Assembly (NCBI GenBank): GCA_949948715.1
Contig: CATLGW010000021.1
Span: 1 to 40,662, forward strand
DNA from: an uncultured Lachnospiraceae bacterium
GTDB taxonomy: Bacteria > Bacillota > Clostridia > Lachnospirales > Lachnospiraceae
Length of the DNA: 40,662 bases
Direction of reading: 5' to 3'
Part shown: piece after piece, positions 8,450 through 15,633 of the stretch
How positions within the stretch are numbered: the stretch's first letter is position 1
Layout of the letters: every line of letters begins with the position of its first letter
Made by a program: the position numbers and the translations under genes
Notes under the pieces: generated by a model
Database searches by the model: none
The model's input: the letters and a program-made list of their open reading frames with translations, nothing else
Told to the model about the DNA's origin: nothing

Positions 8450-8986
8450 TTAAAAACGATATCCGCAGTCCTTACACTCATAGGTCTTACTGTTGTATGG
8501 GATGGCGAACATTCCAATTGTCGCCGCCGCCAAAAACTTTGACCCTGTGGATATTTTCTTTAGCATGAATGAATTGCATACCGGACATCGTGGCAGTGGC
8601 GGCGCATAATGGTCCTTTCTTTTGTATAGGATTTTTCTTGGCTTGTGTTCTTTGCCGCAACCTTCGCAATTAAGTACTATCTCCTTCTTTAAAATAACAA
8701 ATTCTTTGTCTACAAGTTTATCAAACATATTTAGGCTTAAATGATTAATTTCTCCACATTCTCCACAATATGCATTCACACCATTATGCTCTGGTCTTTC
8801 CTTATATGATGTTGCTATATCATCAAAATACATCAAACCTTCTTCCGCTTCCGGCTCTTCTTCCCCGCTATCCGCAGTTTCACCCTCATCCCACAGTGCT
8901 TCCCCGCACACCGGACAACAGTCAAAGTCCTTTGCTATTTCATACTTAAACTCTGTTCCGCAGGATTCACACGTCACCTTCGCCAT
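8450..8986 (-). CDS. Zinc-ribbon protein, tandem copy 3
   Basis: This 178-residue protein has the same N-terminal ribbon, a linker three residues shorter and the same C-terminal ribbon as copies 1 and 2. The middle block is clearly different: CGECGEINHLSLNMFDKLVD, then KEFVILKKEIVLNC. It begins at ATG 8984-8986 (MAKVTC). The promoter at 9020-9048 is of the second type, shared with the chimeric cassette near 11100. The block-wise difference inside otherwise identical DNA points to exchange with an unseen paralogue. Confidence 0.75.
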   Translation of the reverse strand: MAKVTCESCGTEFKYEIAKDFDCCPVCGEALWDEGETADSGEEEPEAEEGLMYFDDIATSYKERPEHNGVNAYCGECGEINHLSLNMFDKLVDKEFVILKKEIVLNCEGCGKEHKPRKILYKRKDHYAPPLPRCPVCNSFMLKKISTGSKFLAAATIGMFAIPYNSKTYECKDCGYRF

Positions 8987-9019
8987 ACTCTTACCTCCAT
9001 CACCGCTTTCTTTGATAAC

Positions 9020-9048
9020 ATTATATCAGTTACCCGTATAATACACAA
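9020..9048 (-). promoter_or_regulatory. Promoter of zinc-ribbon copy 3
   Basis: On the minus strand TTGTGT (9043-9048) and TATAAT (9020-9025) are spaced 17 bases apart. About 85 bp around it recur almost unchanged at 11090-11180. Confidence 0.55.
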
Positions 9049-9088
9049 GCAGGTTTATGCGTCAGTCAAATGGGGTATAAGGCACACA

Positions 9089-9358
9089 ATGAAAGAAACA
9101 CGTTGCAACCTCGCGGAAGATCGCAAAGATAAACTTGTTGCTTTTGGTAGTAAAGATTACAGCAAAGAGGAATTAGTTGCTGAGATTGGGAGCGCAAACC
9201 TTATGAATATCATAGGAATTGAAACAGACAAAAGTTTCAAGAACCCAAGCGCATACATTCAGAATTGGCTTTCAGTATTAAAGAATGATGTAAAGTACAT
9301 TGTATCAGCTTCAAGCAAAGCGGAAAAAGCAGTTGAATATATATTGAATGAAGCGTGA
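9089..9358 (+). pseudogene. C-terminal fragment of an ArdC-type antirestriction protein
   Basis: The 89 residues contain FGSKDYSKEELVAEIGSA, then a NPSAYIQNWLSVLKND stretch and SASSKAEKAVEYIL. This is the C-terminal signature of ArdC/DUF1738 zincin-like proteins carried by conjugative elements and phages. Full-length members are around 300 residues, with an ssDNA-binding N-domain and an HExxH zinc site. Here the frame is cut inside the region just after the zinc motif, and no HExxH is encoded upstream. Copy-3 promoter homology ends at about 9069 and the fragment begins immediately after, so the junction is a recombination point. There is no convincing ribosome site. Confidence 0.7.
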
Positions 9359-9810
9359 TTCAAGAACAATGGACTTGATGCTCACAGCTTTTTCTTTATG
9401 CGCTGATTTATGCTTGCTCATTCGCTTTATTTGGTTCTGATTGTATGGCTACATTGCAATTTTGTGGGCAAATTCGGCTTTTATTGCATTGGCGGTAATA
9501 TAGGGTTATAATGTAAAGGTCGCTGTAGGGGCGTTTAAATGCGTCTGGAACATGGTTCTGTGGTGGCAGGTAGGCAACTGGTGGAAAAGGTATCATCCGG
9601 TAGGTTTGCATACTTTTTCGTATATTTTATTTTTCCAAAGTGTGTATCTATTCTTCCCACACGTCACCTTAATTTTTTGACCTACCGAAGTATATATACT
9701 TGATTAAATACCCCCATTTTAATCTGTTTGAAATTTGCCTTGTTGTCTATTTATTTTCTAATGATTTTATAGTAAAATAATAAGAAAATCATAAAGGAGA
9801 CAATACTATT
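9359..9810. other. AT-rich stretch without a supported gene
   Basis: Only short frames occur here, with no ribosome sites and no recognisable product. A 67-residue minus-strand frame at 9408-9611 has low-complexity content and no start signal. At its right end, ATGATTTT and AAAATCAT form an 8-bp inverted repeat (about 9760-9791), just before the ribosome site of the next gene, and could be an operator. Confidence 0.4.
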
Positions 9811-10212
9811 ATGAAAAACTGCCCTAATTGTGGAGAAATTCTTGGTGATTCTGTGGAAATATGTTTTAAATGCCGCTATAATTTTAACTATAACAAAGTC
9901 ATTACTAACATGGAAGAGCTTAAAGAAAAAGAAAAATTAAAGAATGAAATCAAAAATGAACAATTATCAAAAAACCCTCTTTTTGAGTATAAAGTTATTG
10001 TAGTAAATGACTTATCTGACGGTCAAGTAAATGATATAAAGATTCAGGAAACTTTAAATGAATGGTCGGACAAAGGATGGAAATTGCATTCTATATATAG
10101 CTCTGAAATTGGTAAAGTTTCTACTACCGTTTCTATATTAGGCTTTGGTGCAATAACTAATGCAACTATAGATCAAACTGTTTTGATTTTTGAAAGATGT
10201 ATTAAATCATAA
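9811..10212 (+). CDS. Small protein with zinc ribbon and DUF4177-like domain
   Basis: The N-terminus of this 133-residue protein has a CPNC...CFKC ribbon, followed by a charged helix (about residues 34-52). From about residue 58 a DUF4177-like domain reads FEYKVIVVN, then LNEWSDKGWKLHSIYSS and a final VLIFER strand. DUF4177 proteins are small bacterial proteins of unknown function, often on phages and plasmids. AAAGGAG lies about 11 bases upstream of ATG 9811. The gene runs opposite to its neighbours and is markedly AT-rich, which suggests independent acquisition. Confidence 0.7.
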   Translation: MKNCPNCGEILGDSVEICFKCRYNFNYNKVITNMEELKEKEKLKNEIKNEQLSKNPLFEYKVIVVNDLSDGQVNDIKIQETLNEWSDKGWKLHSIYSSEIGKVSTTVSILGFGAITNATIDQTVLIFERCIKS

Positions 10213-10237
10213 AAAATTGAAGAAAGGGTGTATTTAC

Positions 10238-10372
10238 TTTTGTGTCTTTAAGTTTTTCTGTTTATAAAATTTCTATATACCAAAAACATCTCAAAATCCA
10301 GCTTTTTATTAAAACTCCCGGTTTTTCTCATATACAGCCTCAGAAATAAATTGAAAAACCAGAGACACAAAA
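10238..10372. repeat. Long-range inverted repeat downstream of the DUF4177-like gene
   Basis: TTTTGTGTCT...GTTTTTC (10238-10258) and GAAAAAC...AGACACAAAA (10353-10372) pair over 17 positions, with a small internal loop of 4 against 3 bases. They enclose about 94 AT-rich bases. It could fold the 3' region of the gene at 9811 into a large stem, or mark the ends of a small inserted element. Confidence 0.5.
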
Positions 10373-10561
10373 CCATATACACTATTCACCATTTGTTCAA
10401 AAACCCAACGTACACCTTTAAATATGAGACCTAACATCACCACACTATCAATTTACTGTCCACAACCCTTCCGTCTAAAATTTAAAGATAAAAGAAGACA
10501 AAAAATAAGCATGTCCACCAAGAATACCCATAGAGGGGATACATTTTAATCCTGTAGGATT
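10373..10561. other. AT-rich spacer with no gene
   Basis: I find no supported gene in this stretch. AATCCT-GT-AGGATT near 10545-10558 makes a short hairpin just after the stop of the minus-strand frame ending at 10562. Confidence 0.4.
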
Positions 10562-11101
10562 TTAAATACCTAATATATACCCCTGCCTATATAAAATAGC
10601 AAAATAATATCGAACCAAATAACCTTTATCCAGCAACAATATTACCAGTACATCATTCTTATAATCCATCAGCTTTACAAACACTTCATTTGTACCTAAT
10701 GGAATGATATTCAGATTGGATATATCCAGTATCCTATTAGGCTTAATTTCTTTATAATGCCTATGTATCAACATCTCCATGTTATCTGAAAACTCAATCT
10801 TATTCTTTTCTTCCTAATATTCACGCTGATATTTATATTCGCATTCTTTACATTGGCTCAGATAATATGGATTATAAAATAGACCTTTTACTGATCTGAA
10901 TTTTTCTATCGGCAATATTCTGCCACATTTCTTACATATTTTTGTTTCTACATATTCTGTTGCTTTTGTATTACTCATTATTCCTATAATAATTCCATTC
11001 AATTTCGATATGATTTTAGATAGCATTCGTTTATAAGCAAACGCCAAAAGAGAGCCAGAAGCGGCTCCCTGATATAATCCAATACACGTCACCTTCGCCA
11101 T
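10562..11101 (-). pseudogene. Chimeric zinc-finger gene split by an in-frame amber codon
   Basis: The first codons (MAKVTC) and the whole upstream region are those of the zinc-ribbon cassettes, but from codon 7 the sequence is unrelated. An inner Met at about 10978 starts MSNTKATEY..., followed by CKKCGRILPIEKF and CKECEY. This CxxC-x(n)-CxxC finger is common in phage and plasmid proteins. The frame stops at TAG 10814-10816 and continues in the same frame through EEKNKIEFSDN into MEMLIHRHYKEIKPNRILD..., ending at 10562. Without the amber codon the product would be about 179 residues. It is most simply a pseudogene; suppression of the amber codon cannot be excluded. Confidence 0.65.
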
Positions 11102-11134
11102 ACTCTTACCCCCATCACCGCTTTCTTTGATAAC

Positions 11135-11163
11135 ATTATATCAGTTACCCGTATAATGCACAA
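11135..11163 (-). promoter_or_regulatory. Cassette-type promoter of the chimeric gene
   Basis: On the minus strand TTGTGC (11158-11163) and TATAAT (11135-11140) are 17 bases apart. The surrounding sequence is nearly identical to the copy-3 promoter region. Confidence 0.55.
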
Positions 11164-11295
11164 GCAGTTTCATCCGTCAGTCAAACATATATTCTCTTGC
11201 CATCGCCGGGCGTCAGTCTGCCGCCACACCGCTGTCCGGATTACAAAATTCTTCCTCTCTTTATAGGTATGAGACGATGTCAGTAAATGCACCCC

Positions 11296-12978
11296 TCAAC
11301 TGACCTTGTACATCATAATGTCATGATTTCTGTCCGCCCTGCTGATAACGCGTCTGTTTCTGGGAAACCTGTAACACAGATTCTTTTCCCCATCGCAGAA
11401 AAACATATTGACGCACCCTCGGTATACCGTCAGATATTCCCTGCTTACGCTGTGCTGAATCGGTTTCCTTACCTTCTCGCTGGAAAACAGCTTAATCTTA
11501 AGGGCTCTGGCGCTTAACTCGACTTCCCAATACCCGTTCTCCCAATCCGCGAAGCCGTAGAGTCTATACCTTCTAAGCTTGCTGTCTTGAAAATCCGATT
11601 CTTCTTTTTGATAGTGCTCTGTCAGTTTATTTGCTATATTGAGCAGGGCCTCCTCTTTATCCTCCACCAGGTCGTTGTCCTGCTCGGATATCATGTTGAC
11701 CATGTCGTATTTCTTCTTCCCCTTTTCCAGAGAAACAATTTTTGTAACCCTTTTCCTGTGCTTTCTTACAATCCTTAAAAATCTCTTCCCTTTCATATCG
11801 TCTGTGTCGCCGTGGATAAACCTGACACTCTCGTCATATAATGTGCGGGCGGTCCTGCCGAATATCTCCACATAGGACTTTTGATTCAGCTCATACAAAA
11901 ACCTCTCCGATTCCTTCTCATATATTCCCGCGCTTTTTCCCGCTCTGCCAATCCTGTAATTCAACGAATACAGCAGATGATCCAACAGCCGCTGTTCAAT
12001 CGCCTCCATATCCCTCGAGATTTTTTCCTGTGGTATGTTGATATGATATCGCTCCTTAATCATTTCCCCAAGGGTCTTCTGTGTGACAAAGCGCATACCG
12101 AAGCCCTCCATTATATCACCTGTCCGATCAGGAAGAAACGTATCCCCGCAATTTGCGATAGCTTCAACAATGGCCTTGATACCGCAGGCATTTGATTTGA
12201 AAAGCTTACAAGCATCGTTTCCCCTGAGCCATTCCAGGATTTCCGCGTACATTGCCAACCGTCTGCTCCCTCCCTTAGCTTCCGAAAACCTCTCATACTC
12301 ATATCTGTCCAAGTACGAAAATCCCCTGTCCCCATTCCGGTCAAAGCAATCCGTATCCGATATGTCCAGGTATCTTCCTCTTGCCCTTTGGTTTATCCTT
12401 CTGGAAGTGTAATAGGATATGTTCTTTAACAGTGACACGCCGTCCGCTATGGGAGTCTTCACATTTCTCTTGCCGTCTAATGTCAGGCAATTATTTTCAT
12501 CCGTTTTGCCGCTGAATATTTCAATGACGGTTTCATACATCAGCCCGTTGAGGTCAGAAATATCATAGCTCCCTCCATAAAACTTGCTGCAGCCGCCCCT
12601 CTCAGCCTTTTTGCCCTTGCCGCAGTCTGTATTCTTTGCCAGGGACAGAAAATACTTTTTCTTTTTATATAGCATTTTGTTTAAACAGGAAAATTGAAAG
12701 ATAACCTTCTCATCCATGGAATGCAGCCACTCCTTCTCCTGTCTGCCTTTCTCGCTGTCCAAAACCAGTTCCGTATCTAAGACATTGTCCATATGAGACA
12801 GCCTGTACTCCCTGTGGATCTCGTCCGATCTGCTTATCTGCCGGCAGGCCGCCGTCTTGAACAATTCGCTCAGGGCGGATTGTTCGCCGGACTGCACCCG
12901 CTCATATATTTGATACAGCCTGTCCGCCTCGCTGTCCTCCCAACATAGATTCGTATTTTCATCTGTACATTCAGCCAC
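11296..12978 (-). CDS. Sigma-factor-like protein under LexA control
   Basis: This 560-residue protein starts with GTG (12976-12978), five bases after GGAGGT. Residues about 20-45 (YERVQSGEQSALSELFK) and the stretch SDLNGLMYETVIEIF ... SLLKNISYYTSRRINQRARG (about 145-205) resemble the layout of sigma-70 region 2: an acidic helix, then a basic recognition helix. A later stretch, TLGEMIKERYHINIPQEKIS followed by RDMEAIEQRLL, could be a helix-turn-helix. The C-terminal third is not recognisable. The family assignment rests on pattern only. It heads the accessory region, its promoter carries two SOS boxes, and a decayed second copy of its 3' end lies at 6527. A role as an SOS-triggered transcription activator for the element is inference. 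Confidence 0.5.
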   Translation of the reverse strand: MAECTDENTNLCWEDSEADRLYQIYERVQSGEQSALSELFKTAACRQISRSDEIHREYRLSHMDNVLDTELVLDSEKGRQEKEWLHSMDEKVIFQFSCLNKMLYKKKKYFLSLAKNTDCGKGKKAERGGCSKFYGGSYDISDLNGLMYETVIEIFSGKTDENNCLTLDGKRNVKTPIADGVSLLKNISYYTSRRINQRARGRYLDISDTDCFDRNGDRGFSYLDRYEYERFSEAKGGSRRLAMYAEILEWLRGNDACKLFKSNACGIKAIVEAIANCGDTFLPDRTGDIMEGFGMRFVTQKTLGEMIKERYHINIPQEKISRDMEAIEQRLLDHLLYSLNYRIGRAGKSAGIYEKESERFLYELNQKSYVEIFGRTARTLYDESVRFIHGDTDDMKGKRFLRIVRKHRKRVTKIVSLEKGKKKYDMVNMISEQDNDLVEDKEEALLNIANKLTEHYQKEESDFQDSKLRRYRLYGFADWENGYWEVELSARALKIKLFSSEKVRKPIQHSVSREYLTVYRGCVNMFFCDGEKNLCYRFPRNRRVISRADRNHDIMMYKVS

Positions 12979-13076
12979 CGCTTACCTCCCCCATTCATCT
13001 CTTTGGCACAGGGAAACACCTGACAACTCCCGCCCGCAAACTTTCTGATCAGGAACATTCCGTTTTTTCCAAAACA

Positions 13077-13088
13077 GAACATATGTTC
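13077..13088. promoter_or_regulatory. LexA (SOS) box 1
   Basis: GAACATATGTTC is a perfect palindrome and matches the Firmicute LexA/DinR operator core (CGAACATATGTTCG). It covers roughly +1 to +12 of the promoter of the sigma-like gene. Confidence 0.8.
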
Positions 13089-13094
13089 ATCATT

Positions 13095-13123
13095 AATATA
13101 CCAAACATATGTTCTGATGTCAA
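13095..13123 (-). promoter_or_regulatory. Promoter of the sigma-like gene
   Basis: On the minus strand TTGACA (13118-13123) and TATATT (13095-13100) are separated by exactly 17 bases. One LexA box fills the spacer and another follows the -10 box, so bound LexA would block RNA polymerase. Confidence 0.85.
13103..13114. promoter_or_regulatory. LexA (SOS) box 2
   Basis: AAACATATGTTC (GAACATATGTTT on the minus strand) is one mismatch from the perfect LexA core. It lies between the -35 and -10 boxes. The centre-to-centre distance to box 1 is 26 bp. Confidence 0.7.
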
Positions 13124-13128
13124 GCACA

Positions 13129-13163
13129 AAAATTGCCGCCAGGTTCCTCCTGTCGGCAATTTT
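13129..13163. terminator. Bidirectional terminator between SDR gene and sigma-like gene
   Basis: AAAATTGCCG (13129-13138) pairs perfectly with CGGCAATTTT (13154-13163), with an inner CAGG/CCTG stem. A T-run follows in both directions. It ends the short-chain dehydrogenase transcript (minus strand) just before the SOS promoter and separates accessory from core DNA. Confidence 0.85.
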
Positions 13164-13212
13164 TATAGTCAACGACGTTTGGTCGCTTTCTGTATCTCTT
13201 GTGAACCGCAGA

Positions 13213-14094
13213 TTACCCTACGATGGTTCCCCCGTTGGGATGAAGCGTCTGTCCTGACATATAGCTTGCGTCGTCGGAGGCAAGAAATACATAGCAGGGC
13301 GACACCTCGCAGGGCTGCCCCGCCCTGTCCATTGGCACATGGGACGTTTTTTTGCCAAATGTGGCAACCTCTCCCGCCGAATAGGACGCGGGAATCAGAG
13401 GCGTCCATATCGGCCCCGGCGCAACCGCGTTTACCCTGATGCCCTTTTCTGCCAGGGAAAGCGAAAGGGATCGGGTCAAAGCCGCAATCGCCCCCTTTGT
13501 CGCACTGTAGTCGATCAGATCCCTGTTCCCCTCAAAAGCCGTGACTGAGCTTGTGTTGATAATGCTCCCGCCCTCCTTCATATAAGGCAATGCGCTCTGT
13601 ATCAAATAGAAAAACGAGAAAACATTGTTCCTGAACGTAAATTCCAACTGCTCATGGGATATGTCCAAGATACTCCTCTGCACGAACTGCACCGCATGAT
13701 TGTTTACCAATATGTCAAGCTTCCCAAAGCATTCCACCGTTTTCCCCACACAGTATCCCGCAAAGCTCGGATCCTTCAGATCACCCCGCAAAAGCAGGCA
13801 CTCCCCGCCAAGCTGCCCTATTCTCTCCGCCGTCTCCCTGGCGTCCACCTCCTCGTCAAAGTAAACCACCGCTACCGAGGCGCCCTCTTTGACAAAATCA
13901 TATGCCACGGCTCTGCCGATGCCGCTGTCACCGCCCGTAATCAAAGCGGATTTGCCCTCCAGCTTTCTGCCCTTTCTCCCGCATTCAGATACGGGGAGGG
14001 GCCTCATCACATATTCGAAGCCCGGCTGTCTGTTTTGATGCTGGGGTGGAAACGCTGCGGCAGCTTTGTCGCCGCATTCGCTGTTTTGATTCAT
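13213..14094 (-). CDS. Short-chain dehydrogenase/reductase, general-stress type
   Basis: This 293-residue NAD(P)-dependent oxidoreductase belongs to the classical SDR family. It has TGGDSGIG (cofactor loop) near residue 53, NNHA near 132, and the catalytic Ser (NTSSVTAF) with YSATK near 200. The ~45-residue N-terminal extension before the Rossmann fold, rich in Gln and Pro, is typical of the YdaD/YhdF (GSP39-like) stress proteins of Firmicutes. GAGGAG precedes ATG 14092-14094. A TATAAT-like sequence lies upstream near 14130. The substrate is unknown. Confidence 0.88.
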   Translation of the reverse strand: MNQNSECGDKAAAAFPPQHQNRQPGFEYVMRPLPVSECGRKGRKLEGKSALITGGDSGIGRAVAYDFVKEGASVAVVYFDEEVDARETAERIGQLGGECLLLRGDLKDPSFAGYCVGKTVECFGKLDILVNNHAVQFVQRSILDISHEQLEFTFRNNVFSFFYLIQSALPYMKEGGSIINTSSVTAFEGNRDLIDYSATKGAIAALTRSLSLSLAEKGIRVNAVAPGPIWTPLIPASYSAGEVATFGKKTSHVPMDRAGQPCEVSPCYVFLASDDASYMSGQTLHPNGGTIVG

Positions 14095-14193
14095 ATAAAT
14101 ATCTCCTCGGATAGCTTGCTATATTATATGCAGCAAAGGAAAATCTGCCACGCCCAAGGAAAACGATCCGGTGCAATTCAGGAGAAAAATGAC

Positions 14194-14230
14194 AAAAAAA
14201 GGCCGGTGTGGAAATTAAATTCCTCACCGA
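14194..14230 (-). terminator. Terminator of the tatD operon
   Basis: On the minus strand CGGTG-A-GGAA and TTCC-A-CACCG form a stem with one mismatch, followed by CCTTTTTTT. It lies 75 bases after the tatD stop. Confidence 0.8.
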
Positions 14231-14304
14231 CTTTATGGTATGACGGGGCGTTCGCTTTGCCCCCGGCTCAAGCTCCCTGTCAGCCTCCCCGGGATTCAGT
14301 ATTT

Positions 14305-15096
14305 TCATTCTGCGCTCCCTCTGACTCCAAACAACCGCTCCGTATTTCTCCTTGCGTTTTCCGCCAGCACTTCCTCAGCCACGTGCATATGCTTTGCCAG
14401 CTCCCCCGCCACATAGGTGATATTTTGAGGGACATTTGTTCTGTCCAGCCCCTCCACATTTTTAGGCGTCAGATAGGGTGCGTCGGTCTCCACCAGAATC
14501 CGGTCCAGAGGAATAATCCGCACCGCCTCCCGCAGCTCCTTCCCCCGTCTGTCATCGCAAATCCAACCCGTGACACCTATGGAAAACCCCATGGAAAGAT
14601 ACCGGTCCAATGTCCTTATGTCCCCCGTAAAGCAGTGAACCACAGATCGTGTACAGACATCGGGATGCCTCTTAAACCGCTTGACAAAATCCTCCGCCGC
14701 ACTGCGCTCGTGGAGAAACAGGGGCTTGTTCAGCTTTTCCGCCAGGACGATATGCTTCTCCAGGCACCGGATCTGATTCTCCTTGGTGGAAAACATTCTG
14801 TCGTAATCCAGCCCGCATTCCCCCACAGCCACCATTCTCTGATTTTTGGTCAATATCTCCTCAATCAGCCGAAAGTCCTCCTGCCCCGCCCGGTCCGCGT
14901 TGTGGGGATGAATCCCCGCCGTGCCGTAGACATTGTGCGTCTTCACAAACCGGTCAATCTTTTGGTTTTCCTTCGGGTCCGTTCCCGTCAGGATACACAG
15001 TACGCCGCTCTCCTCGGCATCCCGAATCACCCTCTCCGGATCGGGAAACTGCCTGCAGAACAAATTCAAACCGATATCATAATATTTCACCTGCAT
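14305..15096 (-). CDS. tatD: TatD family hydrolase
   Basis: This 263-residue metal-dependent hydrolase has a TIM-barrel fold; TatD proteins act as DNA exonucleases or deoxyribonucleases. The N-terminus reads YDIGLNLF, as in E. coli TatD (DIGVNL) rather than the HxH version. It also has GIHPHNAD, GECGLDYDRMFSTKENQ, FLHER, VVHCF and ETDAPYLTP, which carry the metal ligands. The start at ATG 15094-15096 is chosen because it lies one base after the folA stop and gives the family's usual N-terminus. It is the last gene of the ABC-MBL-thyA-folA-tatD operon. Confidence 0.9.
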   Translation of the reverse strand: MQVKYYDIGLNLFCRQFPDPERVIRDAEESGVLCILTGTDPKENQKIDRFVKTHNVYGTAGIHPHNADRAGQEDFRLIEEILTKNQRMVAVGECGLDYDRMFSTKENQIRCLEKHIVLAEKLNKPLFLHERSAAEDFVKRFKRHPDVCTRSVVHCFTGDIRTLDRYLSMGFSIGVTGWICDDRRGKELREAVRIIPLDRILVETDAPYLTPKNVEGLDRTNVPQNITYVAGELAKHMHVAEEVLAENARRNTERLFGVRGSAE

Positions 15097-15097
15097 A

Positions 15098-15622
15098 CTA
15101 CGCCTCCCTCCCTTTGTCATCCATGCACCCCTTACCTCTGCGCTCATACCGCACAAAACGGTATGCCACGTCAAAATAGGTCTGCTCGTCGCTCTCCGCC
15201 GTAATCACCCAATCCTCCTCCCGGTCCAGATCCGGAAAATAGCGGTCCGCCGCATACTCCCAGTCAACCTTTGTGATATGGGCCGTGCTGCAGTAGGGCA
15301 ATAACAGCCTGTAGACGCTCTCGCCGCCCAGCACATAGATGTCCTCGTCCCTGTACCCCGCGGTGGCCTCAAAGAGCTCCTCCAGGGAATGGACCGCCAC
15401 AGCTCCCCTCACCCGGTAGGAGGGATCCCTGGAGAGCACGATATTGTCACAGTGTCCGTAGGGAAGGCCCTGGGGCAGATGCTCCAGAGCCCTTCTTCCC
15501 ATGACCACCGCCTTCCCCGCCGTCTCCCTAAGAAGCTTCTTCTGGTCGTTGGGAATGCGTATGACGGGGCCTCTCCCGTTTCCGATGGCCCAGCAATTGT
15601 CCACTGTCACAATAATATTCAT
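15098..15622 (-). CDS. folA: Dihydrofolate reductase
   Basis: This 174-residue enzyme reduces dihydrofolate to tetrahydrofolate with NADPH, restoring the cofactor spent by thymidylate synthase. It has MNIIVTVDNCWAIGN at the N-terminus, the active-site acid in IPNDQKKLL, VVMGRRALEHLP for NADPH binding, and IYVLGGESVYRLLLPY with the conserved GG. GGGGAG stands five bases before the ATG. The gene is 11 bases downstream of thyA, the expected functional partner. Confidence 0.93.
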   Translation of the reverse strand: MNIIVTVDNCWAIGNGRGPVIRIPNDQKKLLRETAGKAVVMGRRALEHLPQGLPYGHCDNIVLSRDPSYRVRGAVAVHSLEELFEATAGYRDEDIYVLGGESVYRLLLPYCSTAHITKVDWEYAADRYFPDLDREEDWVITAESDEQTYFDVAYRFVRYERRGKGCMDDKGREA

Positions 15623-15633
15623 ACGTTCTCCCC

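Larger units (their letters stand above)
6781..9069 (-). repeat. Three tandem zinc-ribbon cassettes of about 830 bp
   Basis: The start codons at 7326, 8160 and 8986 are 834 and 826 bp apart. Each unit has a promoter of type TTGTGn-17-TATAAT and one zinc-ribbon gene. Units 2 and 3 also end in a terminator hairpin, whereas unit 1 is cut at its stop codon. The spacers 7381-7614 and 8221-8449 match almost base for base. Copies 1 and 2 share one promoter type, and copy 3 shares another with the chimeric cassette near 11100. The middle of copy 3 differs in a block while both ends are conserved, as expected from gene conversion. Confidence 0.85.

Noticed and set aside
9408..9611. 67-residue minus-strand protein
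   Set aside because: It has no ribosome site or promoter and no recognisable composition; it lies in decayed sequence.
117..12978. An intact prophage
   Set aside because: No terminase, portal, capsid, integrase, holin or endolysin is visible. Only a tape measure gene and small accessory genes remain.
12870..13172. 100-residue frame overlapping the start of the sigma-like gene
   Set aside because: It reads through the SOS promoter and LexA boxes in another frame and lacks a ribosome site.
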